From NCBI GenBank assembly GCA_965662565.1, contig CBFIHS010000041.1, positions 1 to 15,695 on the forward strand: a DNA stretch of 15,695 nucleotides. The letters are read 5' to 3'. The stretch comes from UBA5109 sp965662565 (lineage in GTDB: Bacteria > Pseudomonadota > Gammaproteobacteria > Pseudomonadales > Pseudohongiellaceae). The notes beneath the pieces were generated by a model that saw nothing but the letters and a program-made list of their open reading frames with translations, was not told the origin of the DNA and did not search any database. Below are positions 6,846-15,186 of the stretch, piece after piece. Numbering within the stretch: position 1 is the first letter of the stretch; every line of letters starts with the position of its first letter. A program made the position numbers and the translations under genes.

Positions 6846-8651
6846 TTATGCGATAGTTAATAAAACATCACCAACACTAACTGCGCTGCCTTCTGCCACC
6901 TCAATACTTTGTATTACGCCACCTCTGGCGGCTTTCACTTCGGTTTCCATTTTCATAGCTTCTAGGATAATTAATACATCTCCTTCTGCTACTGTTTCAC
7001 CAACAGCTACATTTACTTTGAAGATATTTCCAGCAAGAGGCGCATTTTGAGGCTCCCCGCCTCTAGAAGCGGAAGATGCTTCCCGTTTGGCCGGTGCTTT
7101 AGCAGTAGAAGGGACTATATCGGCAACATCACCACCTTCAGTTACCTGAACGACAAAGCTCTCTCCATTAACCTCTACTGTGTAAACTTTGGCATCTTCG
7201 GGCAAGGCTTTAGGCGCTGCTGTGGGAGCTTTAGGCTGAGCCTCTTCAACAGTTGGAATTGGTTCAAATGCGTCAGGATTACCGCGATTCTTAAGGAATT
7301 TAAGGCCAATCTCAGGAAATAGAGCATAAGTAAGCACGTCGTCTACTTCTCTTTCTCCAGATTCTAAAGCGATACCCTCTGCTTTAGCTTTCTTTCTTAA
7401 TTCCTCGGTAAGACGTTCCATTTCTGGCTCAAGTAAATCAGCCGGTCGACATGTGATGGCTTCTTTACCTTCCAGAACTTTCTGTTGAACTTCTTTATTC
7501 ATTGGCGATGGGGTTGAACCGTATTCACCTTTAAGAATTCCGGCAGTTTCTTTGGTGATGCTTTTATAGCGCTCACCAGTTAAAACATTAATCACTGCTT
7601 GAGTACCAACAATTTGGGAGGTTGGGGTGACTAAGGCGATATTGCCAAGATCTTGTCTGACTTTGGGTATCTCTTCTAAAACTTCTCCCAACCGCTCAGT
7701 AGCTTGCTGGTCACGAAGTTGGCTTTCCATATTAGTTAACATTCCACCAGGAACCTGGGCTAAAAGAATCCGTGCATCAACGCCTTTTAAGGCGCCTTCA
7801 AATTTAGCGTATTTCTTACGCACTACCCTGAAGTACTCAGCAATCTCTGCCAAGAGTTTTAAGTCAAGGCCAGGATCACCCGGTATGCCTTCATAAATAG
7901 CGTTCAATGTTTCTGTTGGAGAATGCCCGTAAGTCATACTCATCGATGATATAGCCGTATCCACATTATCAATGTCAGCTTCGATTGCTTTAACCAAAGT
8001 CGGAATTGATAAACCGGTGGTAGCATGAGCATGCAATTGAACAGGCAGTCCCACTTCAGCTTTCAAACGTGAAACTAATTCAAAAGCAACATAAGGCTTA
8101 AGCAAACCGGCCATATCTTTAATACAGATAGAGTGCGCCCCCATGCTTTTTAAATTCTGAGCCAAGTCTACCCAGGTATCGTTATTGTGAACGGGGCTAA
8201 CTGTATACGACAAGGTTCCTTGAGCATGCTTACCAACTTCCCTTACTCCTTTGATCGCAGTTTCCATGTTTCGAGGGTCATTCATTGCATCGAAGATACG
8301 GAAGACATCAACACCATTGGTCGCTGCGCGCTCACAAAACTTAGTCACAACATCGTCAGCATAATGCCGATATCCTAAGATATTTTGAGCCCGAAAAAGC
8401 ATTTGATGAGGCGTATTTGGAATGGCTTTTTTTAATTCTCTAATACGGTGCCAAGGATCTTCACCTAAGTAACGAATACAAGAATCGAAAGTCGCACCAC
8501 CCCAGGTTTCTACAGACCAGAAGCCAACCTGATCAATCTTCTCAGCGATTGGAAGCATATCTTCAAGACGCAAGCGTGTTGCAAAAAGAGATTGGTGGGC
8601 ATCACGTAAGACAAGCTCTGTTATTCCTACTGGCTTTCTATCTGAAATCAT
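6846..8651 (-). CDS. oadA: Oxaloacetate decarboxylase, alpha subunit (biotin-dependent carboxyltransferase)
   Basis: 601 residues. Transfers the carboxyl group of oxaloacetate to biotin, giving pyruvate; carboxybiotin then feeds OadB. The N-terminal carboxyltransferase TIM barrel shows the metal ligands at family positions: Asp17 in LRDAHQS, Lys178 in ICIKDMAG (the carbamylated Lys), and His207/His209 in QLHAH. A conserved PYC_OADA domain follows to about residue 460. Then comes a Pro/Ala-rich linker (about 475-530) and a C-terminal biotinyl domain with EAMKMETEV, in which Lys567 is the biotin attachment site. ATG 8651 follows AAGAG at 7 nt, 31 bp after oadG. Pyruvate carboxylase subunit B has the same architecture, but the flanking oadG and oadB make the Na+ pump the clear choice. 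Confidence 0.96.
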   Translation of the reverse strand: MISDRKPVGITELVLRDAHQSLFATRLRLEDMLPIAEKIDQVGFWSVETWGGATFDSCIRYLGEDPWHRIRELKKAIPNTPHQMLFRAQNILGYRHYADDVVTKFCERAATNGVDVFRIFDAMNDPRNMETAIKGVREVGKHAQGTLSYTVSPVHNNDTWVDLAQNLKSMGAHSICIKDMAGLLKPYVAFELVSRLKAEVGLPVQLHAHATTGLSIPTLVKAIEADIDNVDTAISSMSMTYGHSPTETLNAIYEGIPGDPGLDLKLLAEIAEYFRVVRKKYAKFEGALKGVDARILLAQVPGGMLTNMESQLRDQQATERLGEVLEEIPKVRQDLGNIALVTPTSQIVGTQAVINVLTGERYKSITKETAGILKGEYGSTPSPMNKEVQQKVLEGKEAITCRPADLLEPEMERLTEELRKKAKAEGIALESGEREVDDVLTYALFPEIGLKFLKNRGNPDAFEPIPTVEEAQPKAPTAAPKALPEDAKVYTVEVNGESFVVQVTEGGDVADIVPSTAKAPAKREASSASRGGEPQNAPLAGNIFKVNVAVGETVAEGDVLIILEAMKMETEVKAARGGVIQSIEVAEGSAVSVGDVLLTIA

Positions 8652-8682
8652 AACTAAACTCTTTACTTATCAATTGGTTAAA

Positions 8683-8937
8683 TTATTTTTTATCTCTTCT
8701 ATGAGCATGTATGGCTGCCGTTATTACAGCAAATAAAGTTTGATCATCTTGAGGCGATCTTTCTGTTGTAGACCTTTGCTTGGAAGCAGGCTTTGTAGCA
8801 AATTCTAGACTGTATTTCTGTACCAGAGCCGACATTATTGTGGTGACAAAAACAAGAATGGTTAAGAACACAAAAACTGTCCCCATTCCCATAAGCATGA
8901 GACTAAAGCCTTCGTTCAATAAATTTTCTGTGCTCAA
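8683..8937 (-). CDS. oadG: Oxaloacetate decarboxylase, gamma subunit
   Basis: 84 residues from TTG 8937. A small single-span membrane subunit that holds the alpha and beta subunits together. One transmembrane helix spans about 12-36 (LMLMGMGTVFVFLTILVF), followed by a polar linker and the C-terminal TAAIHAHRRDKK, whose His residues match the metal-binding tail of OadG. The N-terminus MSTENLLNEGFSLMLMGMG matches family starts. AGGA (8944-8947) lies 6 nt upstream of the TTG. A longer frame back to GTG 9030 would add 31 residues unlike OadG and would begin upstream of the promoter at 8968-8976, so it is rejected. First gene of the oadGAB operon. Confidence 0.9.
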   Translation of the reverse strand: MSTENLLNEGFSLMLMGMGTVFVFLTILVFVTTIMSALVQKYSLEFATKPASKQRSTTERSPQDDQTLFAVITAAIHAHRRDKK

Positions 8938-8943
8938 AGCTTT

Positions 8944-8947
8944 TCCT
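8944..8947 (-). promoter_or_regulatory. Shine-Dalgarno site supporting the TTG start of oadG
   Basis: AGGA, 6 nt upstream of TTG 8937. With the family alignment and the upstream -10 element it decides the start against GTG 9030. Confidence 0.65.
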
Positions 8948-8967
8948 AGGCAGTCAAAAGTGCGCCA

Positions 8968-8976
8968 ATTGTACCA
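8968..8976 (-). promoter_or_regulatory. Extended -10 promoter element of the oadGAB operon
   Basis: On the minus strand the bases read TGGTACAAT, an extended -10 (TGn) plus TACAAT, one mismatch from consensus. No good -35 is seen at 17 nt, which suits an extended -10 promoter. Transcription would begin near 8961, leaving a leader of about 24 nt before oadG. Confidence 0.55.
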
Positions 8977-9042
8977 GAATCCTGCATTTCTTCTAGCCGC
9001 ATCTTTTACTTGCAGAAGAGTTAGAGGCACGATAGTTTAAAA

Positions 9043-9058
9043 GCTAAATTTATTTAGC
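9043..9058. repeat. 16-bp inverted repeat between the divergent oad operon and antiporter gene
   Basis: GCTAAAT-TT-ATTTAGC: perfect 7-bp arms, centred 36 bp before the antiporter TTG and about 75 bp upstream of the oad -10. It could be an operator for the antiporter promoter. No regulator can be named. Confidence 0.4.
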
Positions 9059-9075
9059 AACGCAGATAAAAAATC

Positions 9076-9079
9076 AGGA
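9076..9079 (+). promoter_or_regulatory. Shine-Dalgarno site for the TTG start of the CPA2 antiporter
   Basis: AGGA, 7 nt upstream of TTG 9087. The next in-frame ATG (9117) has no such site and lies inside the first membrane segment region. Confidence 0.6.
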
Positions 9080-9086
9080 AAAAAAT

Positions 9087-11087
9087 TTGGAACATGAATC
9101 TCATCTTTTTACAGAAATGTTAATTTTGTTGAGTGCTTCAACTGCCCTCATTACATTTTTTTATCGAATAAAAATAGCCCCTCTCCTAGCCTTCTTATTA
9201 GTTGGCGCTTTATTGGGGCCGACTGGTTTTAGGCTAGTCGAAGAATCGGAACAACTCAGTACAATGGCTGAACTAGGTTTGGCTTTCTTACTTTTTATTC
9301 TTGGCCTAGAATTTTCTCTGCCTCGCCTACTTGCTTTGCGGCAAACTGTATTCAAATTGGGAGCATCGCAAGTAATATTCTGTGGTGTAGTGTTTTTTAT
9401 CGCCTTATCTTGGTGGAGCGGATCAAGCGGCGTACTAAGTTGGCAAGCGGCTTTTATCATCGCTGGAGGAATTGCACTTTCCTCAACCGCCGTTGTATCA
9501 AAAGAGCTGAGTACATTAGGACAACTCAATACGCGTCATGGTGAGATAGCCATCGGTATACTGCTGTTTCAAGATTTAGTTGCTGTACTTTTATTAATCG
9601 CAGTACCGCTTCTAGCTGGGAATAGCGCCACTCAATCGCTGCAACAAGTCTTCTTAACAATCCTTCAAACTGGAGGTTTATTACTTATTTTCTTTTTGAG
9701 TGCCCGTTTTTTACTCCCCAAACTTCTTACCGAAGTTGCTTACCATAAATCTGATGAACTCCTTGTTTTAGCCGCCCTGGTGATTGTTTTGCTATCTGGA
9801 TTCTTAACAGAATCAATAGGTCTCAGTATGGAGCTAGGAGCCTTTATCGCAGGCATGATGTTGGGTGATACGCGCTTTCGTCATCAGCTTGAAGCGGATA
9901 TCCGCCCTTTTCGAGACCTTCTTCTTGGCTTGTTCTTTATTACGATTGGGATGAGTGTAGATCTGGATCTATTGGCAGAATACTGGTTTCGTATAATAGT
10001 TTTTGGCCTCGGTTTATTAGTTATAAAAACAACCGTCATCAGCCTGACTGCTCGTTTATTAGGAGAGTCACTACGGAACTCATTAACCTCTGGCTTAATC
10101 CTTGCTCAAGGAGGCGAATTCCTCTTTGCCCTAATGGCTTTATCGATAAGAAACAATATGGTTTCTCAAGATGTAGCCTCCTTCATGATCTCTGTGACTA
10201 TAGTCAGCATGATGCTGACTCCTATCATCATTCGATATGGTGCAGAGTGGGTCGATAAATTACTATCAAATTTCGATAAAACAGAAAACAGTGAACAAGC
10301 TCCAGTTGAAATTCAGCAACAGGATATTAAAGGCCATGTACTCATTCTAGGCTTCGGCAGAGCTGGTCAAACTGTAGCCCGTTTTTTAAGACCTCTTGGA
10401 ATCAGTTACCTAGTTTTAGAAACTGATCACATCCGCATTGGTGAGGCCAGCGCTGCTGGTGAACCCGTTTTTTTTGGCGACAGCTCACGCCTTGATATCT
10501 TGAAAGCCGCAAATGCTCATAAAGCAAATGTAGTCATCATCAGTTTTGATGACGTTGATTCTGCGAGCAAGATCTTGCAACATTTACGTCACTTGAATCC
10601 TTCCACACCAATACTTACTCGAACTAGAGACGATTCAAATTTACAGAAACTTCTTGATATGGGCTCTACCGAAGTAATCCCAGAAACACATGAAGCCAGC
10701 CTTACCCTAGTTTCTCATGCTCTATTGATCCTTAACATCCCCAGCCATACGATACATCAGCTTATTGATCAATCGCGACGTGACAGATACAAAATGTTAA
10801 AAGGCTTTTATCATGGAGAAAGGATTGGCTTCTTGAAAAAGAACAATCAAGAGTCTCTTGTCGTGCATGCTGTGCGTCTAACAGAAAGTGCTTGGGCTTG
10901 TGAGAAGAAAGTAGCAGATCTAGTCTTACCTCTGGAAATCAACATTATCGAAATCCACAGAAATGAACTGATTATTGAAGAACGCGATTTAAGCGATACA
11001 GAACTCCAACGCGGAGATGTTGTCATAATAAATGGACATTTAGATGAAATAACAGTTGGTGAAACTTACCTGCTTCGTGGAAAATAA
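9087..11087 (+). CDS. CPA2-family monovalent cation:proton antiporter with RCK domain (KefB/YbaL-like)
   Basis: 666 residues. An inner-membrane antiporter exchanging K+ or Na+ for H+. Residues about 7-385 form a membrane domain of roughly 12-13 helices, with LGPTGF at 43-48, LLFILGLEFS at 68-77, GGIALSSTAVVSK at 127-139, FQDLVAV at 161-167 with the conserved Asp163, ELGAFIAGMMLG at 249-260, and GLILAQGGEFLFAL at 336-349. A charged linker leads to an RCK/TrkA-N Rossmann domain (from about 416) with GFGRAG at 422-427 and Glu445 ending the second strand, which fits NAD(H) binding. A TrkA-C-like domain ends the protein (about 580-660, with ERDLSDTELQRGDVVIING). Ion specificity and glutathione gating cannot be read from sequence. 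The start is TTG 9087. The gene is divergent from oadGAB across 149 bp and is followed 35 bp later by a small lipoprotein gene. Confidence 0.92.
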   Translation: MEHESHLFTEMLILLSASTALITFFYRIKIAPLLAFLLVGALLGPTGFRLVEESEQLSTMAELGLAFLLFILGLEFSLPRLLALRQTVFKLGASQVIFCGVVFFIALSWWSGSSGVLSWQAAFIIAGGIALSSTAVVSKELSTLGQLNTRHGEIAIGILLFQDLVAVLLLIAVPLLAGNSATQSLQQVFLTILQTGGLLLIFFLSARFLLPKLLTEVAYHKSDELLVLAALVIVLLSGFLTESIGLSMELGAFIAGMMLGDTRFRHQLEADIRPFRDLLLGLFFITIGMSVDLDLLAEYWFRIIVFGLGLLVIKTTVISLTARLLGESLRNSLTSGLILAQGGEFLFALMALSIRNNMVSQDVASFMISVTIVSMMLTPIIIRYGAEWVDKLLSNFDKTENSEQAPVEIQQQDIKGHVLILGFGRAGQTVARFLRPLGISYLVLETDHIRIGEASAAGEPVFFGDSSRLDILKAANAHKANVVIISFDDVDSASKILQHLRHLNPSTPILTRTRDDSNLQKLLDMGSTEVIPETHEASLTLVSHALLILNIPSHTIHQLIDQSRRDRYKMLKGFYHGERIGFLKKNNQESLVVHAVRLTESAWACEKKVADLVLPLEINIIEIHRNELIIEERDLSDTELQRGDVVIINGHLDEITVGETYLLRGK

Positions 11088-11122
11088 GTATTCAAATTTT
11101 TAAACTAGTTAAGGTCAATGAA

Positions 11123-11338
11123 TTGCGTTATTTACAAAAAACTTTTGCCATTATTTTTATTTGCTCTACTGCACTGATTTGCTCATCTTGCACAAGCTCA
11201 GTAGGACTTGCTGCAGGAGTTGTTGCTGGTGCAACATACTCAGTTGCTAAAACAATCGTTAAGGCACCTTTCAAAATAGCTGGAGCTTTCGATGAAAATG
11301 ATAATGACGAAACAAAAGATAGCAATGAAAGCGACTGA
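11123..11338 (+). CDS. Small putative lipoprotein
   Basis: 71 residues from TTG 11123, with AAGG (11111-11114) at 8-nt spacing. Charged start (RYLQK), hydrophobic run IIFICSTALI, then CSSC-TSS, so Cys23 could be lipidated by signal peptidase II. The -3 residue is Cys rather than the usual Leu, which makes the lipobox imperfect. The mature part is Gly/Ala/Val-rich (GLAAGVVAGATYSVAKTIVK) and ends in a strongly acidic tail (DENDNDETKDSNESD). No family function recognised. It sits 35 bp after the antiporter gene and may share its transcript. It converges with the TonB-receptor gene, and no clear terminator was seen in the 58-bp gap. Confidence 0.65.
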   Translation: MRYLQKTFAIIFICSTALICSSCTSSVGLAAGVVAGATYSVAKTIVKAPFKIAGAFDENDNDETKDSNESD

Positions 11339-11396
11339 CTTATTCTTTTTTTAAATTATTAAAAGATAAAAGTGATTTTACAAGGATAGTTATCGT

Positions 11397-13964
11397 TTAA
11401 TTAAAACTTAATCCAACAGTAATTCCAATTTCACGCGGCCTAGCTACAACCCCCTGATCCACTCCCCCTAAGAAAGCCGAAAAACCGGCTAACTGATACC
11501 ACTCATCTGTTAAGTTTGTTCCGAAAATTGAAACATCCCAATTCTTATCAGAAGAAAGATAACTAAGACGAGCATTCAATAAACCATAAGCGTTTTGAAG
11601 TTTTTGTAAGCGTATATCGGCGATCGTAAAATGCTCATCGAGCCAACCGTAATCAGCTCTAAAACTTAGATCACCCCCATTTCTTAATGTTGGCCAATCA
11701 TAAGACATCCCTAGCGAATAAGATCTTTTCGGCGCCAAGGCAAATGCTGAGCCAGTGCTAACAGTTGTAGTTTGCCCAATAGAAGTATATGAAGTGTCGA
11801 GTAAGCCCGCAGTAGCATTAAGCGTTAATTGGTCGCTGGCTATCCAAAGTAAATCCACTTCAAAACCTTCTATCTCAGCGCCACCAGCATTTTGAGTGGT
11901 AAAAATGCCTGGGGAAACCACCTCAGTTAATTGAATATTGTCCCAGTCACCCGTGAAATAAGAAGCATTTATTCGTAAACGATTGTTGAATATGTCTGAA
12001 CGAAACCCTAACTCATATTGTGACAATAATTCTGAATCATAAGGAATAAACTGACCATTTATTGCTTGGCCATTAAACCCTCCTCCATTGAAGCCTTCGG
12101 AATAAGTAAGATAGCTCATTATATTTTGTGACCAATCATAGGCCAACGAAACTCTAGGTATCGTAGAGCTAAAGTCAGTCTGATTAGCCTGAATTAATAC
12201 GCCATAATCTACAGTACTTGAAAGCACCTCAATTGGAAGCCTTTGTTCTGCTGATAGGTAATTTGCGTTAGAAAAACTCTCCTTGGAGTTTCGCAAACCA
12301 AGGGTTAAATCTAAGCGATCACTGAACTGGTAGCTTCCCTCAATAAAAAGGGCCCTATCACGGCGAACAGTGTTTGTTATTTCATTTCTATAACTTTCTC
12401 GGCTGGGAATATCAGCGTATTTCCAGGCAAGTAATCTAAGATCAGTCTCATAGGACGCCCAGTAAAAACCTGCGCTTAGCTTGAGAAGTCTAGTATTAGC
12501 TGTAAGTCGAAATTCCTGGCTGTATTCAGAGTTTTCTGAATAGTTAAATTGTTGAAAAAAAGCATAACTTGTTGCATCTAGATCCTGATAATTTCCATAG
12601 TCAAATTTTTTCGCACCTGTTATTGAACGAAAGCCAATTGAGTCACTCAATGACCAATGCAAATTTAGGGTGCTCGCCAAAGAATCAAGGGTAAAGCCTG
12701 GCCCTGTATATCCAGAGGTATTCTGGTACTGCTCTCTTAGCCCAAAGGCATGACTAGCATCTGTAAATAAAAGATTATTCGCATTATAAGCAATAACGTC
12801 CACTTGGGATTCAATCACATCATAAAGAACATTAGCTTGCTGATTTTGATTAATTCGGTTGGATTCAAGTGCTAGATTTGCCTCAAAATTCGCAGAAGGA
12901 TCCCACAACAATTGTTCTCGAAAAATAATATTTCGAAGATTGCCATGCTTATAACCTGGAACAGATGTATTTACATACCCCCCTCTTTCAAAGCTGGCAA
13001 GAGAGGTCTTTGAAAAAAGCGTGTCTGACAAGGGTATGTCTACACTAACAACAAGGTCTTTTCTCTTAAAACTCCCAGATGTGAATTTTATCTGGCTTTG
13101 AAAATCCCTTACGGGTTTTTTAGTGACGTACTGAATTGCTCCACTAAGAGCATTTTTGCCAAATAAAGTACCTTGAGGCCCACGCAAAATTTCAACACGC
13201 TCTATATCGAGTAAATTAAACAGTGCTCCCTGTGGGGCTTGCTGTGGAACCCCATCGATGTAACGTGAAACACCCGGAACACCGCGAATAGCAAATAAAC
13301 CACTAGAACCGCCATTGGTAGCGTTCCCCCGTATATTTACATTCGGTAAGAGAACATTCATATCCTCAACGTTCTCGATGGAACTTGACTCAATTCTTGC
13401 CGCTTCAAAAGCGACAATGGAGATTGGAACCTCCTGGATATTCTCTTCGCGCATACGAGCAGTAACGATCACTTCTTTTGGAAGAGTATTGCGTCTGCTT
13501 GAATCATTATTACTACTAGAGAAACTTTCCTTTGTAGAATCATAATCAATGTCATCTGTCTCTTTAGAGCTTTCTCGTTCAGGATCTGCAAGGTCTGACT
13601 GTGTTACTAAAGCATTAAGTTCGTAAATTCTAACTGTATCTTGATTGCTAAACTCATAACTAAAGCCTGTACCCATTAGAAGAGTTTCTAAGGCCTCCGA
13701 AATAGTTTTGCTTCCAAACAAATCAGAGGCTTGTGTTGAAAGGGCATTTCCATTTGTATACAAAAACTGGATATTAGTTTGGACAGAAAAACTGACTAAA
13801 GCATCGTCTAAATTTTGACTTGGGATAGTAAAGTCAAATTCCAATTCTTGCGAAAAAGCAGAAGAAGAAAAAATGGTAAATAGGAAGGTAATTGCACGAA
13901 AAAATGCAGGAAAAAATGCAGAATAGTTCTTTAGGATTATTATTATATTTTTAATATCCAGCAT
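11397..13964 (-). CDS. TonB-dependent outer-membrane receptor with N-terminal STN signalling domain
   Basis: 855 residues. Signal peptide to about 38 (SSAFS-QE), then an STN domain (about 42-115: DFTIPSQNLDDALVSFS through ISEALETLLMGTGFSY), which in FecA/FpvA-type receptors signals to a periplasmic FecR. A 45-residue acidic/Ser-rich linker (about 116-160) leads to a TonB-box-like EVIVTAR (164-170) and the plug domain, with VPISIVAF, PNVNIRG, GLFAIRG, YIDGVP, IERVEILRGPQGTLFGKN and GAIQYVTKKP at about 180-284. The beta barrel follows and ends with ITVGLSFN, whose penultimate Phe is close to the usual terminal aromatic. The substrate is unknown; no siderophore genes are nearby. It lies 41 bp after the FecR gene and is the last gene of the sigma-FecR-receptor unit. 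ATG 13964 has only a weak ribosome site; no better start was found. Confidence 0.93.
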   Translation of the reverse strand: MLDIKNIIIILKNYSAFFPAFFRAITFLFTIFSSSAFSQELEFDFTIPSQNLDDALVSFSVQTNIQFLYTNGNALSTQASDLFGSKTISEALETLLMGTGFSYEFSNQDTVRIYELNALVTQSDLADPERESSKETDDIDYDSTKESFSSSNNDSSRRNTLPKEVIVTARMREENIQEVPISIVAFEAARIESSSIENVEDMNVLLPNVNIRGNATNGGSSGLFAIRGVPGVSRYIDGVPQQAPQGALFNLLDIERVEILRGPQGTLFGKNALSGAIQYVTKKPVRDFQSQIKFTSGSFKRKDLVVSVDIPLSDTLFSKTSLASFERGGYVNTSVPGYKHGNLRNIIFREQLLWDPSANFEANLALESNRINQNQQANVLYDVIESQVDVIAYNANNLLFTDASHAFGLREQYQNTSGYTGPGFTLDSLASTLNLHWSLSDSIGFRSITGAKKFDYGNYQDLDATSYAFFQQFNYSENSEYSQEFRLTANTRLLKLSAGFYWASYETDLRLLAWKYADIPSRESYRNEITNTVRRDRALFIEGSYQFSDRLDLTLGLRNSKESFSNANYLSAEQRLPIEVLSSTVDYGVLIQANQTDFSSTIPRVSLAYDWSQNIMSYLTYSEGFNGGGFNGQAINGQFIPYDSELLSQYELGFRSDIFNNRLRINASYFTGDWDNIQLTEVVSPGIFTTQNAGGAEIEGFEVDLLWIASDQLTLNATAGLLDTSYTSIGQTTTVSTGSAFALAPKRSYSLGMSYDWPTLRNGGDLSFRADYGWLDEHFTIADIRLQKLQNAYGLLNARLSYLSSDKNWDVSIFGTNLTDEWYQLAGFSAFLGGVDQGVVARPREIGITVGLSFN

Positions 13965-14005
13965 AACGCCAAATGACCATTGCAGAACAACCGTATGATT
14001 CTACA

Positions 14006-15100
14006 TTAGTTAACAGAGATTGGCATTAGGGCGGTAGTGTCTGAACTTACATTGATTGCTTTTATGGGGTAACTCAGCTCAACCGCACTAACAAAGCCTT
14101 CCCAGTCACCACTATTGAAAACACCATATATTACAGCTTCGTTAGCGACAGCAGAATCAACAAGCTCTATAGTATGATTAGTGTAGCGGTTAATCTCAGC
14201 TATAGCATCCTTCAAGGACTGCCCTTCGAAAATAAGCTTCTGCTCTCTCCAAGACAAAGCTTTGGAGAGTTCTAAAGTAGAAATTTCAATAGAAGCTGAC
14301 TCACTTTTAGGTCTCAGTCTAGTCGAGCTACTGACAAGCGGGCTCACTATAGCCTGCTCTCCTGGCGCTGATAAAATTCTAGAAAGTATTTCTTGCTGAT
14401 CATTCAAATTAGTTGAAACACGAATTCGGCCTTCAAGCAAAGTAACTCCCAAACTACCTTCTGGATTAATTTTTACATTAAACTTGGTCCCTAAAGCATA
14501 TACTTCTGTGCCATTAACACTCACAATAAAGGGACGATTGGAGTCAGATTTAACATCAAAAGAGGCTTCGCCTTCAGTTAAGAAGATACGTCTTTCCTGC
14601 TCTGAAAAATCAACATTTATTTTAGAGAGCACATTCATATGCGCTACAGAACCATCGGCCAAATTAACGGATGTCATCTCTGCTCTTGCTGTCTGATAGC
14701 CGTTGGTAAGCTCATCTGAAGACTGCTTAATAAAAAAAACAAGGCTAATCAACGTAAAACAAACAGCTAGTAAAGCAAAAGAATATGTCGGCTTAACAAG
14801 TTTTTGGAAAAAATCCAATGGACTAAAAATTGAACTGGAGTAATACACATTTTCATTTTTTAGCGAAATAGGTTTAGGAATCTGAACTTCATTTAATCGT
14901 TCCCATAAGCCAATTAATTGTTCAACTTTTTCAGCTTCAGCAGGGTTTGCATCAGCCCAACTTAAATATTCCTCGAATTGACTAGTAGCAATCTCGCCTG
15001 ATTGCAACATAACAACCCAGTGATAAACTGGATTCGAAAGCTCTTCTTTATTAGTCTCATAGAATCCAGTTTCGGCAGGCTTGTAATTAAATATATTCAT
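14006..15100 (-). CDS. FecR-family anti-sigma regulator
   Basis: 364 residues. A single-span inner-membrane regulator that binds an ECF sigma factor in the cytoplasm and receives the receptor signal in the periplasm. The N-terminal cytoplasmic domain (about 22-72) has the FecR/DUF4880 pattern with Trp28, Trp48 and Trp67 (HWVV, LSWADANPAEAE, LWERL). A transmembrane helix spans about 106-124. The FecR domain (about 136-228) shows ADGSVAHMNVLSKINV, RRIFLTEGEASFDV, FIVSVNGTEVYALGTKFNV and VTLLEGRIRV. A C-terminal STN-like domain follows (about 287-348: FEGQSLKDAIAEINRYT through IYGVFNSGDWEGFVSAVE). ATG 15100 has only a weak Shine-Dalgarno. It lies 86 bp after the sigma gene and 41 bp before the receptor gene. 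It could act as anti-sigma only or also as a pro-sigma activator; sequence does not decide. Confidence 0.92.
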   Translation of the reverse strand: MNIFNYKPAETGFYETNKEELSNPVYHWVVMLQSGEIATSQFEEYLSWADANPAEAEKVEQLIGLWERLNEVQIPKPISLKNENVYYSSSIFSPLDFFQKLVKPTYSFALLAVCFTLISLVFFIKQSSDELTNGYQTARAEMTSVNLADGSVAHMNVLSKINVDFSEQERRIFLTEGEASFDVKSDSNRPFIVSVNGTEVYALGTKFNVKINPEGSLGVTLLEGRIRVSTNLNDQQEILSRILSAPGEQAIVSPLVSSSTRLRPKSESASIEISTLELSKALSWREQKLIFEGQSLKDAIAEINRYTNHTIELVDSAVANEAVIYGVFNSGDWEGFVSAVELSYPIKAINVSSDTTALMPISVN

Positions 15101-15186
15101 TTACTTATTTTATATCTCGAAATTCTTTATCTTCTCTATCTTCTTTATTTTCTCAATTTTGTTGATTTCTCGATCAAGCACGAAGC

